A stretch of DNA of 11,521 nt, from NCBI GenBank assembly GCA_025358195.1, contig JANYKP010000356.1:1-11521 (forward strand). Reading direction: 5' to 3'. The translations under genes were made by a program, and so were the position numbers. Under the pieces are notes generated by a model. That model saw only the letters and a list, made by a program, of their open reading frames with translations. It was not told the DNA's origin and searched no databases. Origin of the DNA: Cyclobacteriaceae bacterium (lineage in GTDB: Bacteria > Bacteroidota > Bacteroidia > Cytophagales > Cyclobacteriaceae). Shown here piece by piece: positions 1 to 6,118 of this stretch; within the stretch, counting starts at the first letter, position 1, and each line of letters opens with the position of its first letter.

Positions 1-113
1 AAAAATCCGTTAATCCAATAATCTCAACTCAACTGAAGTACCAGGAAACCTATGTGCCACAGGGCCGATTATCAATTAACCCGGTAAATATAATAATAAT
101 TTAAGAATCAAAA
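1..113. other. AT-rich flank with no recognisable gene
   Basis: This stretch lies downstream of the last minus-strand gene and runs off the left edge. It is AT-rich, especially around 90-110. I see no start codon with a credible reading frame on either strand, no stem followed by a U-run that would make a convincing terminator for the operon to its right, and no recognisable RNA. It may hold the promoter region of a gene outside the window, but nothing in it proves this. Confidence 0.5.
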
Positions 114-638
114 CTAAAGTTTCTGGAAGGTCACTCCTCTATATGTCCAGCCACATGCGATGATGAGGTCCCGGAGGGGTTTTTTGAGTTCATTTGAAAC
201 AAAACGGTAATCTACTTTTTTGCCGTCTGGAAGGGTTTCGGAGTACAAAGCAGGGCCTCCGAAGCTTATTTCAGTCTTTTGACCCCGGAAAGCTCCCGCT
301 CCAGCGCTTAACGTGGCGCCAGCTGAAGACCAGCCGATGGCATACTCGCGATCTACGGCTCGTACTTCGTGATTGCCTTCGTCAAACTTTAAGAATATTC
401 GAAATACTTTCTGAACCTCGGGTCCTTCAAAAACCTTTCTCCAGTCGGGCTTGTCAACTTTCCACTCGGCGACAAGGTCCACTTTTTCTGGGGCTCCCGA
501 TACAATATGGTAGGGTGCTGAATCGCGGTTCATGGTCATGAGTTTTTCCCTCACTGCAGAAAGTGAAAGGACCGGGGTACCCGCCGCTGGTCGTTGGGTA
601 GAAGAAAGTAAATCGGATAATCTGCCAAAGAGCCCCAT
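114..638 (-). CDS. Uncharacterised protein, third gene of the nitrilase operon
   Basis: A 174-residue protein of unknown function. It begins MGLFG, has no convincing signal peptide or membrane segment, and looks cytoplasmic. A low-complexity stretch near residues 10-30 is followed by a compact region of alternating charged and hydrophobic residues (VDLVAEWKVDKPDWRKVF around 53-70) and conserved-looking pieces FRGQKTEISFGG and a C-terminal CGWTYRGVTFQKL. From memory, this pattern (an AEWK-type segment, then FRGQK and a GWxxRGVxFxKL end) recurs in hypothetical proteins of other bacteria, so it is probably a real conserved family; I cannot name a domain. The ATG lies 4 bp after the stop of the NTF2-like gene, so the two are almost certainly co-transcribed. 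No Shine-Dalgarno is seen. It ends in TAG. Gene call is strong; function is not known. Confidence 0.85.
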   Translation of the reverse strand: MGLFGRLSDLLSSTQRPAAGTPVLSLSAVREKLMTMNRDSAPYHIVSGAPEKVDLVAEWKVDKPDWRKVFEGPEVQKVFRIFLKFDEGNHEVRAVDREYAIGWSSAGATLSAGAGAFRGQKTEISFGGPALYSETLPDGKKVDYRFVSNELKKPLRDLIIACGWTYRGVTFQKL

Positions 639-642
639 AGCA

Positions 643-1125
643 TTAAGATTTATATGCTGGATGTTCCTGTATGAATTTCCTTAGATTCTTATCCGCCATG
701 GTCCTGATTTTTGATTTGACCAATGGACTCCAGCCCAGTAGTGTACCACTGACTCCAAGCGCCATCGCTGACCATCGCCACAAATTGAACGAGTCAATGT
801 GCCTGGCAATTTTTCCATCCTTGAATTCAAATTTTGCGTGGATAATATTATGTACTTTTCTTCCCGTCAGTGAAAAGGTGTAATGCGCATCCCAGTCACA
901 GGACCCGATGACCCCATCTGCCTGAATGTTTTTAAAAGAGATAGCCAAATCTTTTCCAGCCGTAGTCAGCATATGCCACATAGCTTTGGCTTTGCCACCT
1001 TTCAGATTTCTAAAAACAGGATCAGAAAAAAACACTTCATTATGATAACACGACTGCATGCCTTCCCAATTTTTTTGCTGAAAGTTGGCGTAGAAATTCT
1101 CGATAAGCTGTTTTGATTCTAGCAT
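643..1125 (-). CDS. NTF2/SnoaL-like family protein
   Basis: A 160-residue protein with the cone-shaped NTF2/SnoaL fold, inferred from sequence pattern. The N-terminal helix (IENFYANFQQKNWEGMQSCY, about 8-27) is followed by a segment reading HNEVFFSDPVFRNLKGGKAK, which matches the usual layout of SnoaL-like and ketosteroid-isomerase-like proteins, and by sheet strands ending HIDSFNLWRW near 110-118. A C-terminal tail of about 40 residues goes beyond the fold and carries a short hydrophobic stretch (MALGVSGTLLGW). Members of this superfamily can be isomerases, cyclases, hydrolases or non-enzymatic binders, so the reaction cannot be read from sequence. The start codon is 9 bp after the nitrilase stop and the stop is 4 bp before the next ATG, placing it in the middle of a three-gene operon. 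It may act on a compound related to the nitrilase substrate, but that is inference. Confidence 0.88.
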   Translation of the reverse strand: MLESKQLIENFYANFQQKNWEGMQSCYHNEVFFSDPVFRNLKGGKAKAMWHMLTTAGKDLAISFKNIQADGVIGSCDWDAHYTFSLTGRKVHNIIHAKFEFKDGKIARHIDSFNLWRWSAMALGVSGTLLGWSPLVKSKIRTMADKNLRKFIQEHPAYKS

Positions 1126-1134
1126 ATGTACAAC

Positions 1135-2049
1135 TTAGTTTTTTGATTTTCTCCACTCAAATGAAAAGACATCCGGTCGCGCATAGTGCCCAATCACATC
1201 AAAATCCATCTTGGCTTTTATGATTTCCCGAGGGTCGATTTCTGCCGTAATTACTCCTTCTTTTTGATAGAGCGGCCCCGCCATTACTTTTCCCAGGGGA
1301 CTGATGATAACGCTTCCACCCGTGCTGGGAAGGGAGGGATGATCATGCTGCAATAGTTTTTGCAAGTCGGGCGGGTAATGGTCTTTGGTTAGGTACTGAT
1401 TACAACCCAGTACAAAACACCGCCCTTCGCAGGCAATGTGGGTAAGGGTAGCTTGCCAACTGTCACGACAATCAGCCGTAGGGGCGAGGTAGATATCTAT
1501 TCCCTGCTGGTAAAGCCCCATCCTTGCCAGGGGCATATAATTTTCCCAACAGATCAACCCCCCGATTTTTCCAAGAGGAGTTTCCAGAACATTCAGATCG
1601 CTTCCATCACCTTCACCCCAGATAATCCGTTCGGCCGCTGTGGGTTTCATCTTTCTGTGACGATGGAGCAATTGTCCTTCCGGAGAAAAATACAGCAAGG
1701 AACAATACAGCGTGTCGCTGATCTTGTCTTTCTCCGTTACACCGATGGCAATGTAGGATTTTGTTGCTTTCGCCCAATTGGCCAATTGAAGAGTTTCCTT
1801 GCCTGGAACTTCTATTGCATTTTCCCAATACCTGAGAAAAAGCTCTCGCCCATCCGGCGTGCGACCTCCAACGGAAGTTCCGAAGATGAGTCCGCGCGGA
1901 TACCCTGGAATAATTACTTCCGGGAAGAGAATTAGCTGGGATTTATTTTTAGCGGCCTCATGAATGAGTTCGCCTACTTTTTGAAGTGTTTTTTCTTTAT
2001 CAAAGAAAACGGGTGCGGCCTGAACAACCGATGCAAGAAATGGTGACAT
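1135..2049 (-). CDS. Nitrilase (carbon-nitrogen hydrolase superfamily)
   Basis: A 304-residue enzyme of the nitrilase branch, predicted to hydrolyse an organic nitrile to the carboxylic acid and ammonia in the cytoplasm. The full triad is visible: Glu44 in LFPEVIIPGYPRG, Lys133 in HRKMKPT, and the nucleophile Cys167 in GGLICWENYMPLAR. The second conserved Glu (Glu140, in AAERIIWGEGDGS) is also present. The segment VGGRTPDGRELFLRYWENAI (60-79) and the motif APTADCRDSW (189-198) are typical of true nitrilases and unlike amidases or beta-ureidopropionases of the superfamily. Length is at the short end of the usual 300-350. Substrate (aliphatic, aromatic or cyanide-type) cannot be told. First gene of a tight operon with the NTF2-like and unknown genes. 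The start is placed at the ATG giving MSPFLASVVQAAPVFFD, the usual family N-terminus. A perfect palindrome sits 16 bp ahead of it. Confidence 0.93.
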   Translation of the reverse strand: MSPFLASVVQAAPVFFDKEKTLQKVGELIHEAAKNKSQLILFPEVIIPGYPRGLIFGTSVGGRTPDGRELFLRYWENAIEVPGKETLQLANWAKATKSYIAIGVTEKDKISDTLYCSLLYFSPEGQLLHRHRKMKPTAAERIIWGEGDGSDLNVLETPLGKIGGLICWENYMPLARMGLYQQGIDIYLAPTADCRDSWQATLTHIACEGRCFVLGCNQYLTKDHYPPDLQKLLQHDHPSLPSTGGSVIISPLGKVMAGPLYQKEGVITAEIDPREIIKAKMDFDVIGHYARPDVFSFEWRKSKN

Positions 2050-2064
2050 GCACCGAAGTTAAGG

Positions 2065-2080
2065 ATTTACGCTCGTAAAT
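2065..2080. promoter_or_regulatory. 16-bp palindrome in the nitrilase leader
   Basis: ATTTACG-CT-CGTAAAT: two perfect 7-bp arms around 2 bp, within the 41-bp gap between the head-GIN gene stop and the nitrilase ATG. In RNA it could form a short hairpin (six pairs with a GAGC loop); in DNA it has the shape of an operator. No U-run follows on the minus strand, so a rho-independent terminator is unlikely. Role unproven. Confidence 0.35.
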
Positions 2081-2090
2081 AAAGGGTTAA

Positions 2091-2837
2091 TTAATACACC
2101 CTATCGACGATCCCTGTTCCGTACACCTTTTTCGTCAGGGTTTTTGTATTTCCCTTGTGCTTGATACTTCCACTGCCATGGACATAGGCTTCCAGGCTGT
2201 TAGAGACGTTAAGTTCTGCAGAACCACTGCCACTTAATTTTATTTTACCGATTTCAACCGGACAGTCAAAACCTTTGAGGTTTCCGCTGCCACTTACTAC
2301 GGCATCCAGCGAGGATGCATAGCCACGTAATGTTAGCGCTCCACTTCCACTGACTTCGGCTTTTACGGTGTTCCCCTTGATGTCAACATCCATGTTGCCA
2401 CTACCGGAGACGCCAAGCGTGATGAAGTCAGAAGCAATCGAGTTTTCGGAAAGAATTTTGCCACTGCCATTCACTTGTAGTTCGGTAATATTTTTCATGC
2501 TCACATAGAGTTTCATCGCGGGGTTCACCTTGATATCATCAATCTTGGCCCAAATACTCTTATTGGGATTGTCGGGCTTTCGCTCAACATTGACCATCAG
2601 GACGCCGTTATCCACTTTAATTTCGCTGACCTCAAATATTTCTGTGAGCGCTTCCACGGTGACTTCCTGTTTGTTGGTTTGTTTGAGCATCACGGTATAA
2701 TTGGAGTTAACGTAGATGCTTTTGAAATCAGGCAGTTCAAGTGTTTTCCGGGTAGTCTGGGAGAACGCAATAGAGGCGGCAGAGAGCAATAGCAACGAGA
2801 GCACAATTACAAAAAAGATAATATTGATTTTTCTCAT
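2091..2837 (-). CDS. Exported head-GIN-domain protein (DUF2807-type)
   Basis: A 248-residue exported protein of the putative autotransporter adhesin, head GIN domain family, common in Bacteroidota and without a firmly known function. Residues 1-26 form a signal peptide: basic MRK, a long hydrophobic core, and likely cleavage near AFS-QTT. The body is a right-handed-helix-type repeat: Gly-Ser-Gly turns at about residues 124, 145, 164, 183, 203 and 221, plus a GTG near 240, spaced 18-21 residues. Before this, residues 32-85 follow the family pattern (FKSIYVNSNYTVMLKQTNK, then EVTVEAL). No outer-membrane barrel or sorting domain is seen, so it is probably periplasmic or surface-associated. The nitrilase gene follows after 41 bp; the 122-bp upstream gap holds a direct repeat that could be regulatory. 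There is no Shine-Dalgarno. Confidence 0.92.
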   Translation of the reverse strand: MRKINIIFFVIVLSLLLLSAASIAFSQTTRKTLELPDFKSIYVNSNYTVMLKQTNKQEVTVEALTEIFEVSEIKVDNGVLMVNVERKPDNPNKSIWAKIDDIKVNPAMKLYVSMKNITELQVNGSGKILSENSIASDFITLGVSGSGNMDVDIKGNTVKAEVSGSGALTLRGYASSLDAVVSGSGNLKGFDCPVEIGKIKLSGSGSAELNVSNSLEAYVHGSGSIKHKGNTKTLTKKVYGTGIVDRVY

Positions 2838-2885
2838 AACGGGTTAGTAGATTAAGGTCAGAAATTGCATTATAAGGTTAATACA

Positions 2886-2903
2886 ATCGTTATCAGATCG
2901 TTA
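2886..2903. promoter_or_regulatory. 11-bp-spaced direct repeat upstream of the GIN gene
   Basis: ATCGTTA occurs twice (2886-2892 and 2897-2903; TAACGAT on the minus strand), separated by 4 bp, giving an 11-bp period of about one helical turn. It lies 49-66 bp upstream of the head-GIN start codon. Direct repeats phased this way are typical of response-regulator sites, but a 7-bp AT-rich repeat can also arise by chance. No convincing TAnnTTTG -7 element was found beside it. Confidence 0.25.
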
Positions 2904-2959
2904 AATCTACGCACAAAGCGATAAAATGTCCAACCAGGAGTTAAGTAAAATTTGCGGCT

Positions 2960-3067
2960 TTACCTTTTGGGCTTTCTGAAAATCAGGTGGTACACCACCA
3001 TAAAAAGGGCGAGGCCAACAGCGAGTACCAAACCAACTTCAGGGGTAACATGGGAAGCACCGTGCAT
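2960..3067 (-). CDS. Small single-pass membrane protein (35 aa)
   Basis: A 35-codon reading frame from ATG at 3067 to TAA at 2960. The product starts MHGASHVTPE, then has one continuous hydrophobic helix (about residues 11-30, VGLVLAVGLALFMVVYHLIF), and ends in the basic tail RKPKR. This is a clean N-out/C-in single-pass topology by the positive-inside rule. The frame starts 24 bp after the TAG stop of the HhH/barrel gene and is in the same frame as it, with no intervening ATG. No family is recognised. Support comes from the amphipathic organisation, the position directly after a barrel gene and the absence of another explanation for the region; there is no clear Shine-Dalgarno, but neighbouring genes lack one too. 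It could be a chance frame. Confidence 0.6.
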   Translation of the reverse strand: MHGASHVTPEVGLVLAVGLALFMVVYHLIFRKPKR

Positions 3068-3091
3068 AGTTGAAATTGGATGAAGGATGAC

Positions 3092-5140
3092 CTAAAACCG
3101 TATTCTGGCTTGAAATTTAATATCATTTCCGATATTCCCTGCTATTGTTTCACTTCCTGAGCCAATTTCGACGCTATCGGTGTATCGGATTTGAGACCAT
3201 CGGATCCAGAGATCAATCTTTTTCGAGACCTTATATTGTGCCAGGACGTAGGTTCGTACGCCCACTCCGTAATAGGCCGGAAAGGAATAGGCCAACCACA
3301 CGTCTCGCTCGTAAAAATATAACCTGTTGTTATAATCATCGGTGTCAAACAATGCGTAACGAAAAGATAGCGAACACCGTTTTATGGAAATGCTAACGTC
3401 CTGTACGAGCGCAAACCCATGGGTCATGACACTGTCGAGTTGGTAACTGCTAAACTGGGCGCGTGTTTTAAAAGTAAAGGGCGCCGCCTCATAATCGCAG
3501 TTGATCCAATAGTTTCGTTTGATGCCATTGGTGTTCAGGTATAGATGAGTTTCCGCTGGTAGGTTTCTGATTTTCGTCTCTTCGCGTACTTGCAGAAACA
3601 TCAAAACATTTTTGGAGGGAGAAAAATTGAAGCGAAGCAGCCACTCACTGCCGTCTGATGGAGCGTAGCCACGATCTCGCAGCCAAGGAAACTGAAAGAG
3701 ATCCATATATCCGCTCGCAGACCATTGTTTGCTAAACATGTATTTCCAACCCCAATATATTCCTCGCTCATTTTGAGGAACTGTATTTTCTGAGAAGGCA
3801 TTCGAGTTGAAGGAATAGAAGTCTTTTGAAAAATTCCGATAGAGCATAGCGATTTCTAGTTGATTGGTGATATTTCCCAGTAACCCTGCTGTCACTGCAT
3901 GTCCATGGCTGAGAGTTTGGGCGAATTCACTGAAGAACGTAAAATTTGCCACACTATAGTTTAAATAAGCACCCGCATTCCTGTTTTCTGATCCCTTGAA
4001 TGAAAACTGGTTGTAAGGTCGAGGGCTGTGTACAACCTGATGATCAAATTCGGTTTGATGAAAAATCAATCCGGCATCCAGTACTTGATTCCTATATTGA
4101 AGTACGACGCCTGCATCTGTTTCACCCACTTGTTGCCTGCTTCGGAGTTCAGCAGGGGTTCGGTGAAGGCCAGAGACAGAGAAAGAAGAGATTGCTGAAT
4201 TGTCCTCAGCAGTATAGCCGATTGTTCCATCTTTAAATGTATGGGAAGCAAAACCATGGATAATAACGTGTTTTCCAAGGGCATAGCTACCAGCTACTCC
4301 CCGGAAAAATAGATTTTCGCTTAACGACGTGTAGGGAAGGAACCCAAGATTACTTCGCCGGACCGTAGTCACGGTTTCAGAGTTTTTACCGAAGCCAAAA
4401 ACACTTCCTAAAATCAAACCTTGGCCAAACTGACTTTGAAAATCACCCACGACCAGGTTTTTAATTTTCCCCTTGTTCTGCACCGCGACGTGCCACGAGG
4501 TAAAGTCAAATCCGTATTGTCGTTGTGATGGAAGCCAATTCATTTTTTCCCCAGCATCCTTTTCTGTGGTAAAGCCTACACTAAAGTCATTTGACCGAGC
4601 GACACGGTAACGCATGTAAAGTTTGTCTGGTGAGCCAGCATATCGCTGTGAGGAGTCGGTGCCAGAATTGTAGCCAAGTTTACTTTCAAGCGCTCTCCCA
4701 TATCTGAGAAGCAGGTAATTGTTTTTTTCCTGGACGATGCGGCGGAGGATGGATGCGTTTAATTTTGATTGAGAATCATAGACCGTCACAAAAGGAATGA
4801 TAGCGTCAATGGTATCCCGTTCCCAACCTGGTATGGACTGCAATTCATAGACGGACAAGAGCGCTGTGTTTTCTTCCCGATATTTCATGAATGCATTGAT
4901 TTTTTCTTCCGTAACAACAAATAACGACCGCAACTGCTCCCGGGTGATGGTATTAAGGTCGAGTGGGTTGGAAATCAATTGGGCAAGATTTTCATAAAGC
5001 TCTTCATAGTTGAGGTCGAGATCCTGCAAGGGAAATATTTCATCCGCTAGCTTTTCTAGATTAACGTCTTGTCGCGGAAAGTCTTGCGCAAATGAATTGC
5101 ACATAATAATGGATAATCCTGCTGCGAGCACCTTGTTCAT
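3092..5140 (-). CDS. Outer-membrane beta-barrel protein with N-terminal ComEA-like HhH domain
   Basis: A 682-residue exported protein. Residues 1-18 are a signal peptide with likely cleavage at SFA-QD. Residues 59-119 follow the tandem helix-hairpin-helix layout of ComEA: PLDLNTITREQLRSLF, then a KYREENTALLSVYELQSIPG stretch, then IDAIIPFVTV. The rest (about 140-682) has alternating aromatic and polar strands typical of an outer-membrane barrel and ends in Phe (KFQARIRF), the usual barrel end. Such HhH-plus-barrel proteins are, from memory, widespread in Bacteroidota but functionally unassigned. The hairpin glycines are largely lost, so DNA binding cannot be assumed. Its ATG overlaps the stop of the PorV-like gene (ATGA), implying translational coupling and a joint role. 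A 35-codon membrane microprotein frame follows after 24 bp. Alternative: a structural outer-membrane channel unrelated to DNA. Confidence 0.88.
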   Translation of the reverse strand: MNKVLAAGLSIIMCNSFAQDFPRQDVNLEKLADEIFPLQDLDLNYEELYENLAQLISNPLDLNTITREQLRSLFVVTEEKINAFMKYREENTALLSVYELQSIPGWERDTIDAIIPFVTVYDSQSKLNASILRRIVQEKNNYLLLRYGRALESKLGYNSGTDSSQRYAGSPDKLYMRYRVARSNDFSVGFTTEKDAGEKMNWLPSQRQYGFDFTSWHVAVQNKGKIKNLVVGDFQSQFGQGLILGSVFGFGKNSETVTTVRRSNLGFLPYTSLSENLFFRGVAGSYALGKHVIIHGFASHTFKDGTIGYTAEDNSAISSFSVSGLHRTPAELRSRQQVGETDAGVVLQYRNQVLDAGLIFHQTEFDHQVVHSPRPYNQFSFKGSENRNAGAYLNYSVANFTFFSEFAQTLSHGHAVTAGLLGNITNQLEIAMLYRNFSKDFYSFNSNAFSENTVPQNERGIYWGWKYMFSKQWSASGYMDLFQFPWLRDRGYAPSDGSEWLLRFNFSPSKNVLMFLQVREETKIRNLPAETHLYLNTNGIKRNYWINCDYEAAPFTFKTRAQFSSYQLDSVMTHGFALVQDVSISIKRCSLSFRYALFDTDDYNNRLYFYERDVWLAYSFPAYYGVGVRTYVLAQYKVSKKIDLWIRWSQIRYTDSVEIGSGSETIAGNIGNDIKFQARIRF

Positions 5141-5952
5141 TTTTTGGATCTACGCTCCAAGTGGTAGGTTGCGGAGGCCTGGTGCGAAGTCCCCAAAGTG
5201 GTAGCAAGCTTTATAGCATAATCGACTTTTACTTGTCTGGTTTGCACTCCAAGACCGAAAAAGGCTGCCGCTGGGTTTAGATTGAACCCCGTACGAACGA
5301 ACACTTTCTTATGAACCGTATACTCTGCACCGGATCGCCAGGTGGCTTTATTATCGATGTCCTTTTCGATTTCTGTTGAAAAGAAAAATTGCTCACTTGG
5401 CTTAAACCCTAACCCGGCAACCAGCCTAACAGGAAGGTATTCATCAGAAGAAATTTTGGATTGAGTAAAGTTGGAAATGTAAGCGCCTACTGAAATTTGG
5501 GAAGTAATTTGCCCGAGCCCTCCAAAATCCATAGCAACAGCGGACTTCGTTCCAAAACCATCCGACCGGTATTGGATATAATTTACTTTTGCCCCAAGCG
5601 AAGCGATCCCAAGTTTGTTGCTAAAGCCGGCACTGATAATTTGCTCGCTGTAGAGATTGTCACCAAAGCGAAAGAGCCCCAACCCCCCAATACCAAATCG
5701 GGTGGGTATTGAAAAACCCGCACTGGTTCGATTGGCACCGGTCAGGACAGAATTCACCTCGTAAGCAAAATAAATTGAAGGCTTTGGTACTTTGGCTATG
5801 GCGCCGGGGTTATTGAAGAGGGCCATTTCATCGGCGAGCACGGAGCTGGCATAACCCATGCCCGCCACGCGCGCTCCCATAAGAGTACTCACGCTCTGGG
5901 CCTGGACAAACAAGCACGAACCTATCAGTCCGCTGAGAATGCACCGCTTCAT
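5137..5952 (-). CDS. PorV/PorQ-like outer-membrane protein
   Basis: A 271-residue predicted outer-membrane barrel. The N-terminus MKRCILSGLIGSCLFVQAQS is a signal peptide with a likely cleavage after AQA; the IGSC at 10-13 loosely resembles a lipobox but lies inside the hydrophobic core, so lipidation is less likely. The mature start, LMGARVAGMGYASSVLADEM followed by FNNPGAIAKV, is the hallmark of the PorV/PorQ and UPF0164/FadL-like group (GARxAGMG, then NPA/GxL). The remainder is glycine- and aromatic-rich beta strands. It is shorter than PorV itself, the T9SS shuttle protein, so it is best called PorV-like; a T9SS role is not shown. No in-frame upstream start exists because TAA lies 21 bases upstream of the ATG in the same frame. 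The stop overlaps the next ATG by 4 bp. Confidence 0.85.
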   Translation of the reverse strand: MKRCILSGLIGSCLFVQAQSVSTLMGARVAGMGYASSVLADEMALFNNPGAIAKVPKPSIYFAYEVNSVLTGANRTSAGFSIPTRFGIGGLGLFRFGDNLYSEQIISAGFSNKLGIASLGAKVNYIQYRSDGFGTKSAVAMDFGGLGQITSQISVGAYISNFTQSKISSDEYLPVRLVAGLGFKPSEQFFFSTEIEKDIDNKATWRSGAEYTVHKKVFVRTGFNLNPAAAFFGLGVQTRQVKVDYAIKLATTLGTSHQASATYHLERRSKK

Positions 5953-5989
5953 TCGATAGAATTGAAATGAAGTTTACATCCATGAAGTG

Positions 5990-6005
5990 AATTGTTGCAA
6001 CAGTT
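5990..6005. promoter_or_regulatory. Imperfect 16-bp dyad upstream of the PorV-like gene
   Basis: AATTGTTG-CAACAGTT, with a perfect 10-bp core (TGTTGCAACA) and one mismatched pair outside it. It lies about 38 bp ahead of the start codon of the PorV-like gene, inside the 166-bp gap at 5953-6118. That gap otherwise holds no credible gene and no strong promoter match that I can see; a short AGGCA...TGCCT stem near 6068-6085 lacks a U-run. The dyad may be an operator for the two-barrel operon, or chance. Confidence 0.25.
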
Positions 6006-6118
6006 GTCCGATATGTTTTCCAGACGATATTTTCCAATGAGTGGACGGAGCCAGAATGCAAATGATTAAGGCAAGGAGCAATGCCTGATTTGTTGGACTT
6101 AGAAATATAAAACCTGAA

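Noticed and set aside
1438..1935. 165-codon plus-strand frame inside the nitrilase gene
   Set aside because: Antisense to the catalytic core of a recognised nitrilase, with no domain signal.
5912..5923. Lipobox-like IGSC at the N-terminus of the PorV-like protein
   Set aside because: The cysteine is inside the hydrophobic core with more hydrophobic residues and a good AQA cleavage site after it, so ordinary signal peptidase cleavage is more likely.
5137..5952. Calling this gene porV and inferring a type IX secretion locus
   Set aside because: It is shorter than PorV, no other T9SS component is present, and the GARxAGMG hallmark is shared by several related barrel groups.
5828..6061. Minus-strand reading frame across the start of the PorV-like gene
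   Set aside because: It overlaps the signal-peptide and PorV-like hallmark region in another frame, and its translation has no recognisable domain or composition bias of a real protein.
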